DNA from: Microbacterium caowuchunii
GTDB taxonomy: Bacteria; Actinomycetota; Actinomycetes; Actinomycetales; Microbacteriaceae
Assembly: GCF_008727755.1 (NCBI RefSeq)
Contig: NZ_CP044231.1
Span: 620,001-684,000 of the forward strand
Length of the DNA stretch: 64,000 nucleotides
Reading direction: 5' to 3'
Below, one piece after another: positions 8,891-17,113 of this stretch. The position numbers and the translations under genes are program-made. A model generated the notes under the pieces. That model did not search any database. It worked only from the letters and a program-made list of their open reading frames with translations, and was not told the origin of the DNA. Numbering within the stretch: the stretch's first letter is position 1; the number at the start of each line of letters is the position of its first letter.

Positions 8891-9634
8891 ATGGTGGCGG
8901 CGCGTACGGCAGAAGTGGCGGGGCTCACTTTCCGCATTCATTCCTCGGTCCATCCGGATCCGGCGGCCGTCTACGTGCTCGTGCACGGGATCGGTATGTC
9001 GCATCGTTACCTTCGCCGCCTGCATGCCGTGCTGGCTCAGCGGGCCACCGTGCACTCGCTCGACATGCCGGGCTTCGGGGGCACGCCGAAGCCTCGGCGG
9101 GAGGTGCCGGTCGAGGAGATGGCGGCGGCGCTCGGGGGCGTGGTGGTTCTGCTCGGATCAGAGCCGGTCGTGGCTGTGGGGCACTCGATGGGATCGCAAT
9201 GGGTCGTGGAACTCGGCGCCGCGCGCCCCGATCTCGTCTCCCACGTGGTGGTGATCGGTCCGGTCACCGATGATCGCCGGCGCAACGGGTCGGTACAGGC
9301 TCTCGCTCTTGGTCTGGACTCGTGCGGGGAGCCCCCTGCGGCCAACGCGATCGTGTTCACGGACTACGTCCGCTGCGGGCCTCGGTGGTACCTGCGGCAG
9401 CTGGGACCGATGCTGACGTACCCGATCGAGCGCCGGGTCGCCGAGCTGTCCGCCCCGCTTCTGATCATCCGCGGGGGCGCTGATCCGGTCGCGACGCGGC
9501 AGTGGTGCCGTCGCCTGCGGGATGCGGCCGGGGCGGGCCGCCTCGTGGAGGTCCCCGGCCGCCCGCACATCGTGCACTGGGGAGCGCCGAGGGCCGTCGC
9601 ATCGGCGCTCCGCGCCTTCGTGCTCGCGCCATGA
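8891..9634 (+). CDS. alpha/beta hydrolase
   Basis: About 247 residues from ATG at 8891, chosen because AGGA lies 7 bases upstream; in-frame ATGs at 8834 and 8873 are alternatives. It has the HG motif YVLVHGIGMSHRYLRRLHA, MPGFGGTPKP, the nucleophile elbow VAVGHSMGSQWVVELGA, the acid-loop region LIIRGGADPVAT, and the catalytic His in VPGRPHIVHWGAP. It is a general serine hydrolase of unknown substrate. Its stop overlaps the start of the next hydrolase (ATGA), so the two are translationally coupled. Confidence 0.8.
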   Translation: MVAARTAEVAGLTFRIHSSVHPDPAAVYVLVHGIGMSHRYLRRLHAVLAQRATVHSLDMPGFGGTPKPRREVPVEEMAAALGGVVVLLGSEPVVAVGHSMGSQWVVELGAARPDLVSHVVVIGPVTDDRRRNGSVQALALGLDSCGEPPAANAIVFTDYVRCGPRWYLRQLGPMLTYPIERRVAELSAPLLIIRGGADPVATRQWCRRLRDAAGAGRLVEVPGRPHIVHWGAPRAVASALRAFVLAP

Positions 9635-10308
9635 CCGAGCCGTTGCGCCGGCTGCGATGGTGGGCGGCGGACTACCTGTACGCCGGTCTCTGGCAGGTCC
9701 GTGCGGCCTTCGACCGCACCGACCCGGGAAGCTTCCGGAATGGTGATCGGCAGCCGATCGTCGTGGTTCCCGGTGTGTACGAGACGTGGCAGTTCCTGCA
9801 TCCGCTCATCGCCGCCCTGCACGAGCGGGGTCATCCGGTGCACATCGTCGACCCGCTCCACGACAACCGCATGCCGGTGGATGCGGGCGCGGCACTCGTG
9901 AGTGACTACCTGGTCGCGCAGGACCTGCGCGACGTGCTGATCGTCGCGCACAGCAAGGGCGGTCTCATCGGCAAGCACGTCATGGCGCTCGGGCCGGCCG
10001 GGGACCGTGTCCGGTGCATGGTCGCGGTTGCTGCGCCGTTCGGCGGATCCGTCTACGCGCGTTACATGATCATGCGGTCTCTGCGCAGCTTCTCCCCGCA
10101 GGACCGCACGATCCTCGCGCTGGCCGCGGAGACCGGCGTCAATGCTCGCATCGTCTCGATCTACAGTCGTTTCGACCCGCACATCCCGGAGGGCAGTGCG
10201 CTCGCCGGTGCCAAGAACGTGCAGCTGGAGACAGGCGGGCACTTCCGGATCCTCGCCCACCCGCGGATCGTCGCCGAAGTGGAGTCGCTCGCCGACACAG
10301 TGGCGTGA
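9631..10308 (+). CDS. alpha/beta hydrolase, lipase-like
   Basis: A 225-residue protein with PIVVVPGVYETWQFLHPLI in place of the usual HG loop, the nucleophile elbow VLIVAHSKGGLIGKHVM, and late DPHIPEGSALAGAKNVQL and GGHFRILAHP carrying probable acid and histidine residues. The AHSKGG elbow and the VAVAAPFGGSVYARYM block resemble class 2-type lipases or acyltransferases. No signal peptide is evident. It is coupled to the preceding hydrolase by a 4-base overlap, suggesting a shared task on related substrates. Confidence 0.78.
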   Translation: MTEPLRRLRWWAADYLYAGLWQVRAAFDRTDPGSFRNGDRQPIVVVPGVYETWQFLHPLIAALHERGHPVHIVDPLHDNRMPVDAGAALVSDYLVAQDLRDVLIVAHSKGGLIGKHVMALGPAGDRVRCMVAVAAPFGGSVYARYMIMRSLRSFSPQDRTILALAAETGVNARIVSIYSRFDPHIPEGSALAGAKNVQLETGGHFRILAHPRIVAEVESLADTVA

Positions 10309-10416
10309 GACCTTTCTCATCAATGTCCCCCGAAGAGGGGACGGCGCGCGGGCGCCACTTCGGCTTCAATGGACCTAGTCGCGGTTCCCGCCCCCCGGAT
10401 ATGCCGCGAGATGGGA

Positions 10417-10447
10417 AGAGCCCCGGTGCCATCGGCATCGGGGCTCT
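10417..10447. terminator. bidirectional hairpin terminator
   Basis: Perfect 9-bp stem AGAGCCCCG (10417-10425) / CGGGGCTCT (10439-10447) with a 13-base loop that can pair further. It lies between the rightward hydrolase and the leftward yajQ gene, a typical position for a shared terminator. Confidence 0.75.
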
Positions 10448-10462
10448 CTCCGTGAGCGGTGC

Positions 10463-10951
10463 TCAGCGGTAGTTCACGAACTGCAGGTCCACGTCCAAGT
10501 CGGCGGCCTTCAACAGACGGATGACCTCCTGCAGGTCATCGCGGTTCTTCGACTGCACGCGCAGCTCGTCGCCCTGGATCTGCGACTTGACGGACTTGGG
10601 GCCCTCATCGCGGATGATCTTGTTGATCTTCTTCGCGATCTCCTGCGAGATGCCCTCCTTCATCGTCGAGACGATGCGGAATTCCTTGCCGCTGGCAGTC
10701 GGTTCACCGGACTCGAGGCTCTTCAGGGAGATGCCGCGCTTGATCAGCTTCGTCTGGAAGACGTCGAGCACCGCCTTCGCCCGCTCCTCGCTGTTCGCCT
10801 TGATGAGGATCGACTCGCCGCTCCATTCGATGGAGGCGCCGGTGCCCTTGAAGTCGTATCGCTGCTCGACCTCCTTGCGGGCCTGGTTCAGCGCATTGTC
10901 GGTCTCCTGCTGGTCGATCTTGGAGACGATGTCGAAACTGGAGTCAGCCAT
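10463..10951 (-). CDS. yajQ: YajQ family cyclic-di-GMP-binding/nucleotide-binding protein
   Basis: A 162-residue protein that is a clear YajQ/UPF0234 member: [16 protein letters not shown] start, [40 protein letters not shown], then [30 protein letters not shown] and a VDLQFVNYR end. Family members bind nucleotides or c-di-GMP and some act in regulation. The physiological role in actinobacteria is not established. It is monocistronic, ending at the shared hairpin. Confidence 0.95.
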   Translation of the reverse strand: MADSSFDIVSKIDQQETDNALNQARKEVEQRYDFKGTGASIEWSGESILIKANSEERAKAVLDVFQTKLIKRGISLKSLESGEPTASGKEFRIVSTMKEGISQEIAKKINKIIRDEGPKSVKSQIQGDELRVQSKNRDDLQEVIRLLKAADLDVDLQFVNYR

Positions 10952-11018
10952 GCCGCGATTCTACTGGGACGCCCGCCGTCGTGGCGGGCTCGCCGCATCC
11001 GGAGCGTCTTCATAGAAT

Positions 11019-11519
11019 GTGCGGATGCGGGCACTCACCGAGGACCAATTGCGGGCTGCGCTCGTGAACGCGGAGGCGGAGGAACTCCGTCACGTCGCCA
11101 TGCCCCATGATCTGGCCCTGACGGATTGGGATCACCAGGACTTCTTCGCCTGGCGCGATCCGCGCAGCCGGGGGCGCGCATATCTCGTCGCCGAGCCCGA
11201 CGGGGAGCCGGTGGGCGTCGTCCTGCGCGCTGCGGAGGGATCGAGCCGTGCGCGGTCGGCGATGTGCAACGTCTGCCACACCACCCAGCCCGCCGACCAG
11301 GTGACCCTCTTCACCGCGCGCAAGGCCGGGGCGGCGGGCGACCACGGCGACAGCGTCGGCACGTACATGTGCGCCGACCTGTCCTGCCACGAGAACGTAC
11401 GGATCGCGGCGCCGCTGGCGCCGGGCGAGATCCGGGCGAGCGTCGATCGGCGTATCGACGGCACCAAGCATCGTGCGGAGGCGTTCGTGGAACGCGTGCG
11501 CGCAGGAGAGGGAGCGTGA
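11019..11519 (+). CDS. FBP (EF-G-binding) treble-clef domain protein
   Basis: About 166 residues (GTG 11019, or ATG at 11025). The C-terminal half carries a zinc-binding treble clef: MCNVCHTTQPADQVTLFTAR, then YMCADLSCHENVR. This pattern marks FBP-domain proteins, which bind elongation factor G and protect against fusidic acid in some Gram-positives. The N-terminal half (EELRHVAMPHDLALTDWDHQDFFAWRDP) is also family-like. It stands just upstream of the PfkB kinase, with two bases between the stop and the kinase ATG. A role in translation is inferred from the family only. Confidence 0.85.
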   Translation: MRMRALTEDQLRAALVNAEAEELRHVAMPHDLALTDWDHQDFFAWRDPRSRGRAYLVAEPDGEPVGVVLRAAEGSSRARSAMCNVCHTTQPADQVTLFTARKAGAAGDHGDSVGTYMCADLSCHENVRIAAPLAPGEIRASVDRRIDGTKHRAEAFVERVRAGEGA

Positions 11520-11521
11520 GC

Positions 11522-12445
11522 ATGCCCGGGACGGGTCCTGTCGTCGTCATCGGCGACGCTCTGATCGATGAGTTGCGGGATGCGACGGGTACGCGGGAGT
11601 TCGTCGGCGGCGCGGCGCTCAACGTCGCGGTGGGGCTCGCGCGGCTCGGGCTGCCGACGACGCTCATCGCGATGGTCGGCGACGACGAGGCGGGTATCCA
11701 CATCCGTTCCTACCTCGACGACTACGGGGTGCGGTTGGTGGCGACCCCGTCGCCGCTCGGCACCGCGCGCGCCGTCAGCATCCGCAATGCCGGCGGCGAA
11801 CCGGAGTACGAGTTCAACCACGCCGCCCGCGCACGGCGCATCCGTTTCGGTGACGAGGAGCGCCGTACGATCGCGACGGCTGCCATCACCGTGATCAGCT
11901 GTTTCGCCTTCGACGACGAGGCGCAGACGGAGGAACTGGCCGCGGCGCTCGCCGGTACGGACGGGCTGGTGGCGATCGACCCGAACCCGCGTGCCGGGAT
12001 GCTGCACGACCGCGAGCGGTTCGTCCGCGGCTTCGAAGCCCTCGCCGCCGGGGCGGATCTCGTCAAGGTGGGCGAGGACGACGCGGCCCTCCTCTACGGC
12101 GAGCCCCTGGACCTGCTCCAAAAGCGGCTCCTCGCAGCCGGAGCAGCCGCGGTACTGGGAACCCGCGGACCGGGTGGCGCGGGCGTCTCGACCGCCGCGC
12201 TGTCCGTGACCCGTCCCATCGCCGAGGCGCCGGCCGCCGTGGTCGACACGATGGGAGCGGGGGATGCGGTGCTCTCCTCGGCCGTGGCGTCGCTCCTGGT
12301 GGAGCACCCCTCGAGCGAGGATGCGTGGGCGACGCTCCTCGAGCGGGCGATGGAAGTCGCCGCCGCGACCTGCCGATTCGAGGGCGCGCTGCTGCGGCTG
12401 CCGTCCGCGCTGGCCGGTCTGGAATCCGACGGCGCCGGGTCCTGA
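11522..12445 (+). CDS. PfkB family carbohydrate kinase
   Basis: Ribokinase-fold sugar kinase of 307 residues: N-terminal VVIGDALIDELRD and GGAALNVAVGLARLGLPTTLIAMVGDDEAG, and the C-terminal PfkB signature DTMGAGDAVLSS containing the catalytic Asp. ATG at 11522 is preferred because GGGAG is 7 bases upstream; a GTG at 11516 is in frame. The sugar is not identifiable. The C-terminal ADP/ATP-binding part is complete. Confidence 0.87.
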   Translation: MPGTGPVVVIGDALIDELRDATGTREFVGGAALNVAVGLARLGLPTTLIAMVGDDEAGIHIRSYLDDYGVRLVATPSPLGTARAVSIRNAGGEPEYEFNHAARARRIRFGDEERRTIATAAITVISCFAFDDEAQTEELAAALAGTDGLVAIDPNPRAGMLHDRERFVRGFEALAAGADLVKVGEDDAALLYGEPLDLLQKRLLAAGAAAVLGTRGPGGAGVSTAALSVTRPIAEAPAAVVDTMGAGDAVLSSAVASLLVEHPSSEDAWATLLERAMEVAAATCRFEGALLRLPSALAGLESDGAGS

Positions 12446-12544
12446 TGCGCGGCGCGCCGGGCCGATTTCTATGCGGGGCGCGAAGCGGGTAATATCGGGG
12501 ATCGCGCCTCCGCTCGACTGCTAAAGCCGGGCGGGCGCGCACTT

Positions 12545-12629
12545 GGCAGGTTACCCAAGCGGCCAAAGGGATCTGACTGTAAATCAGACTGCTCAGCATT
12601 CGGGGGTTCGAATCCCTCACCTGCCACCA
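12545..12629 (+). tRNA. tRNA-Tyr (anticodon GTA)
   Basis: Acceptor arms GGCAGGT (12545-12551) and ACCTGCC (12619-12625) pair fully, followed by discriminator A and encoded CCA. The anticodon loop CTGTAAA reads GTA. A class II long variable arm and a T-loop GGTTCGAATCC are present. Confidence 0.96.
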
Positions 12630-12649
12630 CACCAAGCATTGTTCGAGAG

Positions 12650-12676
12650 AAGACCGCCGATCCGATCGGCGGTCTT
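12650..12676. terminator. hairpin after tRNA-Tyr
   Basis: Inverted repeat AAGACCGCCGATC / GATCGGCGGTCTT with a minimal loop, followed by CTTCGTTT. It terminates the tRNA-Tyr transcript. Confidence 0.75.
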
Positions 12677-12797
12677 CTTCGTTTCGGAGCCGCGGCTCCG
12701 ACTACGGGACCTATCGGCCTGGTGAGCCCGGCATCCTCCTGTCAGCATGGGCGGCAGGTCGGTCGGTGTCGTCCCTGCCGGCACAGGGAGGACGGAC

Positions 12798-13670
12798 ATG
12801 TGCCGGTGGATCGCCTACCTCGGGGCCGCGATTCCCGTCGAGGACGTCCTCGTCCGCCCCGATCACTCGCTCATCGCGCAGAGCCTGCTCGCCCGGCGGC
12901 TGTACTTGCCCGGGACGGCGATGGCCTCGCAGTTCCGGGACCACGCCTTCCCCACGAACGGTGACGGGTTCGGGCTGGCCTGGTCCGGACGGGCCGGCAC
13001 GCTCGGCCAGTTCCGGGAGATCACGCCGGCATGGGACAGCGACAATCTTCGCCACATCGCCGCGCAGATCGAGTCCGGATGCTTCCTCGCCCACGTGCGG
13101 GCGGCCCCTGGGGGCACGATCTCGGAACAGAACGCGCACCCCTTCGTGCATGCCGGCTGGATGTTCCAGCACAACGGAGAGATCGGCGGGTTCCGGGACC
13201 TCAAGCGTGAACTGACGATGGATGTCGCCCCCGAGCTCTACCCCTTCATCAAGGGCACGACCGACAGTGAGGTGTGCTTCTTCCTCGCCCTGACGTACGG
13301 GCTGGCCGCGGATCCCGCCGCCGCACTGAGGCGGATGGTCGAGCGCGTCGAGACCGCTCGCCGGGCGCACGGCATCACCGAACCCTTCCGCGGTGCCATG
13401 TGTGCGTCCGACGGTGAGCGACTGGTGGTGCTGCGGTGGGTCAGTCCGGATGCCGGCGAGCTCCCGGCGCCCTCGCTGTTCCACAGCACCGGGTCGGAGA
13501 CGCTGCACGTCGGTCCGGGCCGCACGGAGAGGCTCCCGGAGGGCGCCCAGCTCGTGGTGTCCGAACCGCTGGAACTGCACTGGTCGCGCCGCCACTGGAG
13601 GGAGATCCCTGCGGGCACGGTGGGCGTCTTCCGGCGGGACGCGGAGCCGGCCTTCCACCCGCTCGGCTGA
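12798..13670 (+). CDS. class II glutamine amidotransferase (EgtC-like)
   Basis: A 290-residue N-terminal nucleophile glutaminase. Translation starts MCRWIAYLG, so Cys2 becomes the catalytic N-terminus. Further landmarks are FPTNGDGFGLAW, FLAHVRAAPGG, NAHPFVHAGWMFQHNGEIG and GTTDSEVCFFLAL, the glutamine and oxyanion contacts of GATase_4 proteins. Such stand-alone proteins include EgtC of ergothioneine synthesis, but no egt genes are present here, so the substrate is open. It is preceded by tRNA-Tyr and its terminator. Confidence 0.88.
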   Translation: MCRWIAYLGAAIPVEDVLVRPDHSLIAQSLLARRLYLPGTAMASQFRDHAFPTNGDGFGLAWSGRAGTLGQFREITPAWDSDNLRHIAAQIESGCFLAHVRAAPGGTISEQNAHPFVHAGWMFQHNGEIGGFRDLKRELTMDVAPELYPFIKGTTDSEVCFFLALTYGLAADPAAALRRMVERVETARRAHGITEPFRGAMCASDGERLVVLRWVSPDAGELPAPSLFHSTGSETLHVGPGRTERLPEGAQLVVSEPLELHWSRRHWREIPAGTVGVFRRDAEPAFHPLG

Positions 13671-13748
13671 CCCGCGCTGACCTCGGCCGAGAGAGAATCA
13701 CCCGCCGGAATCTGCTCGTAACAGGGATACGACAGTCTGGGCGCTGAC

Positions 13749-15002
13749 ATGCACACCGCCGCGCCTTCCGCATCCCCTCCGTCCGACCGTCTCCCGCTCC
13801 GTGCCCTGCTCCTGCTGGCGGTGGGTGTCCTCGTGACCGTCACCGCGGAGGCGCTTCCCGCCGGGCTGATGCCGGAGATGGCCGCGGACCTCTCGGTCTC
13901 GCCGGAGCAGATCGGCACCCTGATCTCGATCTGGGCGGCGACCGTGATCCTCACGAGTCTGCCGTTGTCGACCGCCCTGGCCCGGCTGGATCGTCGCGCC
14001 GTGGTCGGTGTGGCCCTGGCCGTCTTCGCGGTGGCGAACATGGTCAGCGGACTGGTGCCCGACTACTCGCTCGTGATCGTCGCGCGTCTGGCCGGAGCCG
14101 TCGCCCACGGGGTGTTCTGGTCGGTCGTGATGGTCTACGCCAGTTCGCTGCTCGCGCCCGCCCACCTCGGCCGGGGCCTCGCGATCGTGAGCGCGGGCGG
14201 CAGCGCGGCGTCGGCTGCGGCCCTCCCGGCGGCGACACTGCTCGCGCAGATGTTCGGGTGGCGGTCGGCGTTCCTCGTGCTGGGGGCCGTCGCGCTGGTG
14301 CTGTCCATCCTCATCATCGGCACGATGCCGGCCTCCCACGCGGTACGCGAGGCGCGCGGGCCCGGACGCCGGCGCATCTGGCGGGACCGCACGTTCCTGC
14401 CGGTGCTCGTCCTGGGGCTGTCGATGGGCGTCCTCGCCGCCGCCCAGTACGCCTCCTTCACGTACATCCGCCCGTACCTGGCAGCCGCCGGGATCGCCGC
14501 GGAGTGGGCGCCCGCCCTGCTGCTCTCCTATGGTGTGGCGGGACTCGGGGGAGTCGTGCTCGCCGCGCTCGTCGCGGACCGGTTCCCTCGCGCATCCCTC
14601 GCCGCCCTCCTGGCCGGGTTCGGCGCCGCGTTCGCCGTCCTCTGCCTCCCCGGCGGCGGCACCTCCGTGATGATCGCCGCGCTGATCCTCTGGGGAGTGT
14701 CGAACGGAGCGTTGTTCCCGCTCGTGCAGACCATTCTGATGCGCGTGGCCAGCGAGCGGACGAAGCCGTTCGCCGGGGCGGGCGTCGTCGTCCTCTTCAA
14801 TATGGGCATCGCCGTCGGGCCGGTGGCGGGCGCCCTGGTCGGGGGCGCCGACGCGCCCTCGGGCGTCACCGCGCTCTCGGCCGGGGCGGTGGTGATCGCC
14901 GGTCTCCTCGCCGCCGTCGGTGTGGTGATGGCGCTCCGGCGTGACCGGCCGGTCGGCTCCGTGCCGGGCCTGCGGCGAGAGGAGACCTCGCTGTCGGCAT
15001 GA
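13749..15002 (+). CDS. MFS transporter, DHA1-like
   Basis: A 417-residue membrane protein with about 12 hydrophobic segments. It shows the family loop ALARLDRRAVVG after TM2 and a motif-C-like glycine-rich TM5 (VSAGGSAASAAALPAATLLAQMFGWRSAFLVLG). It resembles AraJ/chloramphenicol- or sugar-efflux DHA1 proteins, so drug or small-molecule efflux is the likely role. Substrate unknown. No regulator is adjacent. Confidence 0.83.
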   Translation: MHTAAPSASPPSDRLPLRALLLLAVGVLVTVTAEALPAGLMPEMAADLSVSPEQIGTLISIWAATVILTSLPLSTALARLDRRAVVGVALAVFAVANMVSGLVPDYSLVIVARLAGAVAHGVFWSVVMVYASSLLAPAHLGRGLAIVSAGGSAASAAALPAATLLAQMFGWRSAFLVLGAVALVLSILIIGTMPASHAVREARGPGRRRIWRDRTFLPVLVLGLSMGVLAAAQYASFTYIRPYLAAAGIAAEWAPALLLSYGVAGLGGVVLAALVADRFPRASLAALLAGFGAAFAVLCLPGGGTSVMIAALILWGVSNGALFPLVQTILMRVASERTKPFAGAGVVVLFNMGIAVGPVAGALVGGADAPSGVTALSAGAVVIAGLLAAVGVVMALRRDRPVGSVPGLRREETSLSA

Positions 15003-15145
15003 CGCTCGGTGTCCACGCCCCGGTCGGCACGGCCGCCGCGTGGTGCGCCGGGACGGTCCGCGCCGCATCCACAAGCCTTCCCCGGCACGGGAGGCGTCGT
15101 GCCAGGATGACAGGGCGGGTATGCGCCCGCGGAGGGAGCACCACC

Positions 15146-16084
15146 ATGAGCCAGCCGGGCAACACTCCGACGAACGCCTCATCCGATCCGCGCCAGGCGC
15201 GACTCGTCCGCAGCGCCATCTGGGTGGCGATCGGTGCGCTCATCGCCGCGGCGCTCGTCAGCGTCGTGTGGGTGCTGGTCGGAGAGCAGAACGGGCTCGT
15301 CGGCCGTGCGTTCCTCACCATCCTGCTGTTGGCCGCGTTCGCCGGGGTGACGCTGCTCGACACGCACCTCGCGCCCCGCCGGCCGGCGTGGTTCACCCTT
15401 GCCAGCATGGGCAGCTGGATCGTCGCGCTGCTCATCGGCGCTTTCCTCGTCTGGATGCCGGAGCGGGCCTTCGGCTACTCGGCCGTCGGCGTGACGCGGT
15501 TCCTGTCGTTCCTGCTGATCGTGCTGATCCTGCAGCTCGCCGTTCTGCACGTCCGGCTCTACAGCAAGGCCATCGACCGCTCACCGTCGTCGTTCAACCG
15601 CATCGTCGGGTACGCGACGATCGGTCTCGTGGTCGTCCTCGCGGTACTGCTCGTGCTGCCGCTCATGCTCAACGAATGGATCGGCTTCCACGACATCTAC
15701 TGGCGCATCGTCGTCGCGATCACGATCCTCGCCGCGGTCGGCACCGCACTGCTCCCGCTTGTGAACGCACTCTTCGCCCCGAAGCGCCCGCGTCCGGCGG
15801 CGCCGTCGCCCGCTCCGTCTGCTCCGCCGCTCCAGGCGTGGCCCACCTACGCGGACGGTGTCACGCCGCTGCCGATGATGCCGGACGGATCGCCGGACTG
15901 GGGTGCCTACTACACCGGGCACCCGACGGCATACCCTCCGCAGGCGGCGCAGCCGCAGCAGCAGCAGCATCCGCAGCAGCAGGGCCCGCAGATCACCCCG
16001 TCGGAGCCGGCCGTGACGCAGCCGGCGCAGCCGCCCGCCGGATACCAGGGGTTCCCCCCGCCGCCTCCGCTGCCTCCCCGGTGA
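15146..16084 (+). CDS. multi-spanning membrane protein with Pro/Gln-rich tail
   Basis: The family is not recognised. The start at 15146 is chosen for the GGAGGG Shine-Dalgarno 9 bases upstream. The 312 residues have about six hydrophobic segments (near 23-45, 53-70, 78-100, 107-128, 153-175 and 186-208), then a low-complexity cytoplasmic or surface tail rich in Pro, Ala and Gln that includes QPQQQQHPQQQGPQ and ends PPPPPLPPR. The tail could be a protein-interaction region. It is followed 38 bp later by the inositol-phosphatase gene. Confidence 0.7.
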   Translation: MSQPGNTPTNASSDPRQARLVRSAIWVAIGALIAAALVSVVWVLVGEQNGLVGRAFLTILLLAAFAGVTLLDTHLAPRRPAWFTLASMGSWIVALLIGAFLVWMPERAFGYSAVGVTRFLSFLLIVLILQLAVLHVRLYSKAIDRSPSSFNRIVGYATIGLVVVLAVLLVLPLMLNEWIGFHDIYWRIVVAITILAAVGTALLPLVNALFAPKRPRPAAPSPAPSAPPLQAWPTYADGVTPLPMMPDGSPDWGAYYTGHPTAYPPQAAQPQQQQHPQQQGPQITPSEPAVTQPAQPPAGYQGFPPPPPLPPR

Positions 16085-16122
16085 GCGCTCGGACGGCGCC
16101 GAGCCCGGAGTAGCGTGGGGAC

Positions 16123-16929
16123 ATGACCACGCCGCTGGAGCTGCAGTCCCTCGCCATCGAGATCGCCCGGGAGGCCGGTGCGCTGGCCGCTCAGCGTCGG
16201 CGTGAGGGGGTGCACATCGCGGCCACGAAGTCCGCCCTGGCCGACATCGTCACGGACGCCGACCGCGAGGTCGAGGAACTGATCCGCGATCGCCTCGCCA
16301 CCGCCCGCCCCGGAGACGGATTCCTCGGTGAGGAGTCGGGCGAGGGGACGTCCAAGAGCGGTGTGACCTGGGTCGTCGACCCGATCGACGGGACGGTGAA
16401 CTACGCCTACGGGATCCCCGCTTACGCCGTGAGCATCGCTGCGGTCCAGGGGACGGCCGATCCCGCCGAGTGGACGGCCCTCGCCGGCGCGGTCTTCAAC
16501 CCCGCCGTCAATGAGCTGTTCGTGGCGGCCCGCGGTGAGGGGGCACGGCTGCACTCCGCGATCGAGGGGGATCGCCGACTGGCCGTCGCGGAGCCTTCGC
16601 CCGCGGGGGCGCTCATCGCGACGGGCTTCGGCTACGACCCGGAGACCCATGCCGGAGACCTCGCCCGCCTGTCCAGCGTCATGCCGCTCGCTCGTGACAT
16701 CCGTCGCATCGGCGCAGCGTCGCTCGACCTCGTCGGGGTCGCGGCCGGCCGTCTGGACGCGTACTACGAACGAGGGCTCCACCCGTGGGACCTCGCCGCC
16801 GGTACCCTCATCGTCGAGGAGGCCGGAGGGATGACCGGGGGGTATTCCGGAGAGCGCGCCGGGCGGGAGATGACCGTCGCCGCGGCGCCGGAGTTCTTCC
16901 GTCGGCTGACGGATCTCCTCTCGAACTGA
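16123..16929 (+). CDS. inositol monophosphatase family protein
   Basis: Mg-dependent sugar-phosphatase fold, 268 residues. The metal-site motifs are FLGEESGEG, then WVVDPIDGTVNYAYGIPAYAVSIA (DPIDGT signature), and the C-terminal HPWDLAAGTLIVEEAGG. The family includes inositol-1-phosphatase, histidinol-phosphatase and related enzymes, and sequence alone does not separate them. No operon partner is evident on either side. Confidence 0.9.
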   Translation: MTTPLELQSLAIEIAREAGALAAQRRREGVHIAATKSALADIVTDADREVEELIRDRLATARPGDGFLGEESGEGTSKSGVTWVVDPIDGTVNYAYGIPAYAVSIAAVQGTADPAEWTALAGAVFNPAVNELFVAARGEGARLHSAIEGDRRLAVAEPSPAGALIATGFGYDPETHAGDLARLSSVMPLARDIRRIGAASLDLVGVAAGRLDAYYERGLHPWDLAAGTLIVEEAGGMTGGYSGERAGREMTVAAAPEFFRRLTDLLSN

Positions 16930-17113
16930 GTGGCTTTCCCGGGGGAGATGGAGTCTCCGTTGCCGACAAATGAGTCCCGTGCATGGCTTTCTCAGGACTC
17001 CGGAGGTAGGGTTTATGAATTCGTTATCTTCGTCACCCGTTCGGCGGAGTTGAGCACCTCTTCGTGATGACCACGTCGCAACCCGATGCGACCTGACCGA
17101 GGCACACTACCCG

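Noticed and set aside
16930..17113. Possible ydaO-type c-di-AMP riboswitch upstream of the M23 gene
   Set aside because: Cell-wall hydrolase genes often have one, but I could not find the conserved paired blocks; only a promoter-like AT-rich patch is visible.
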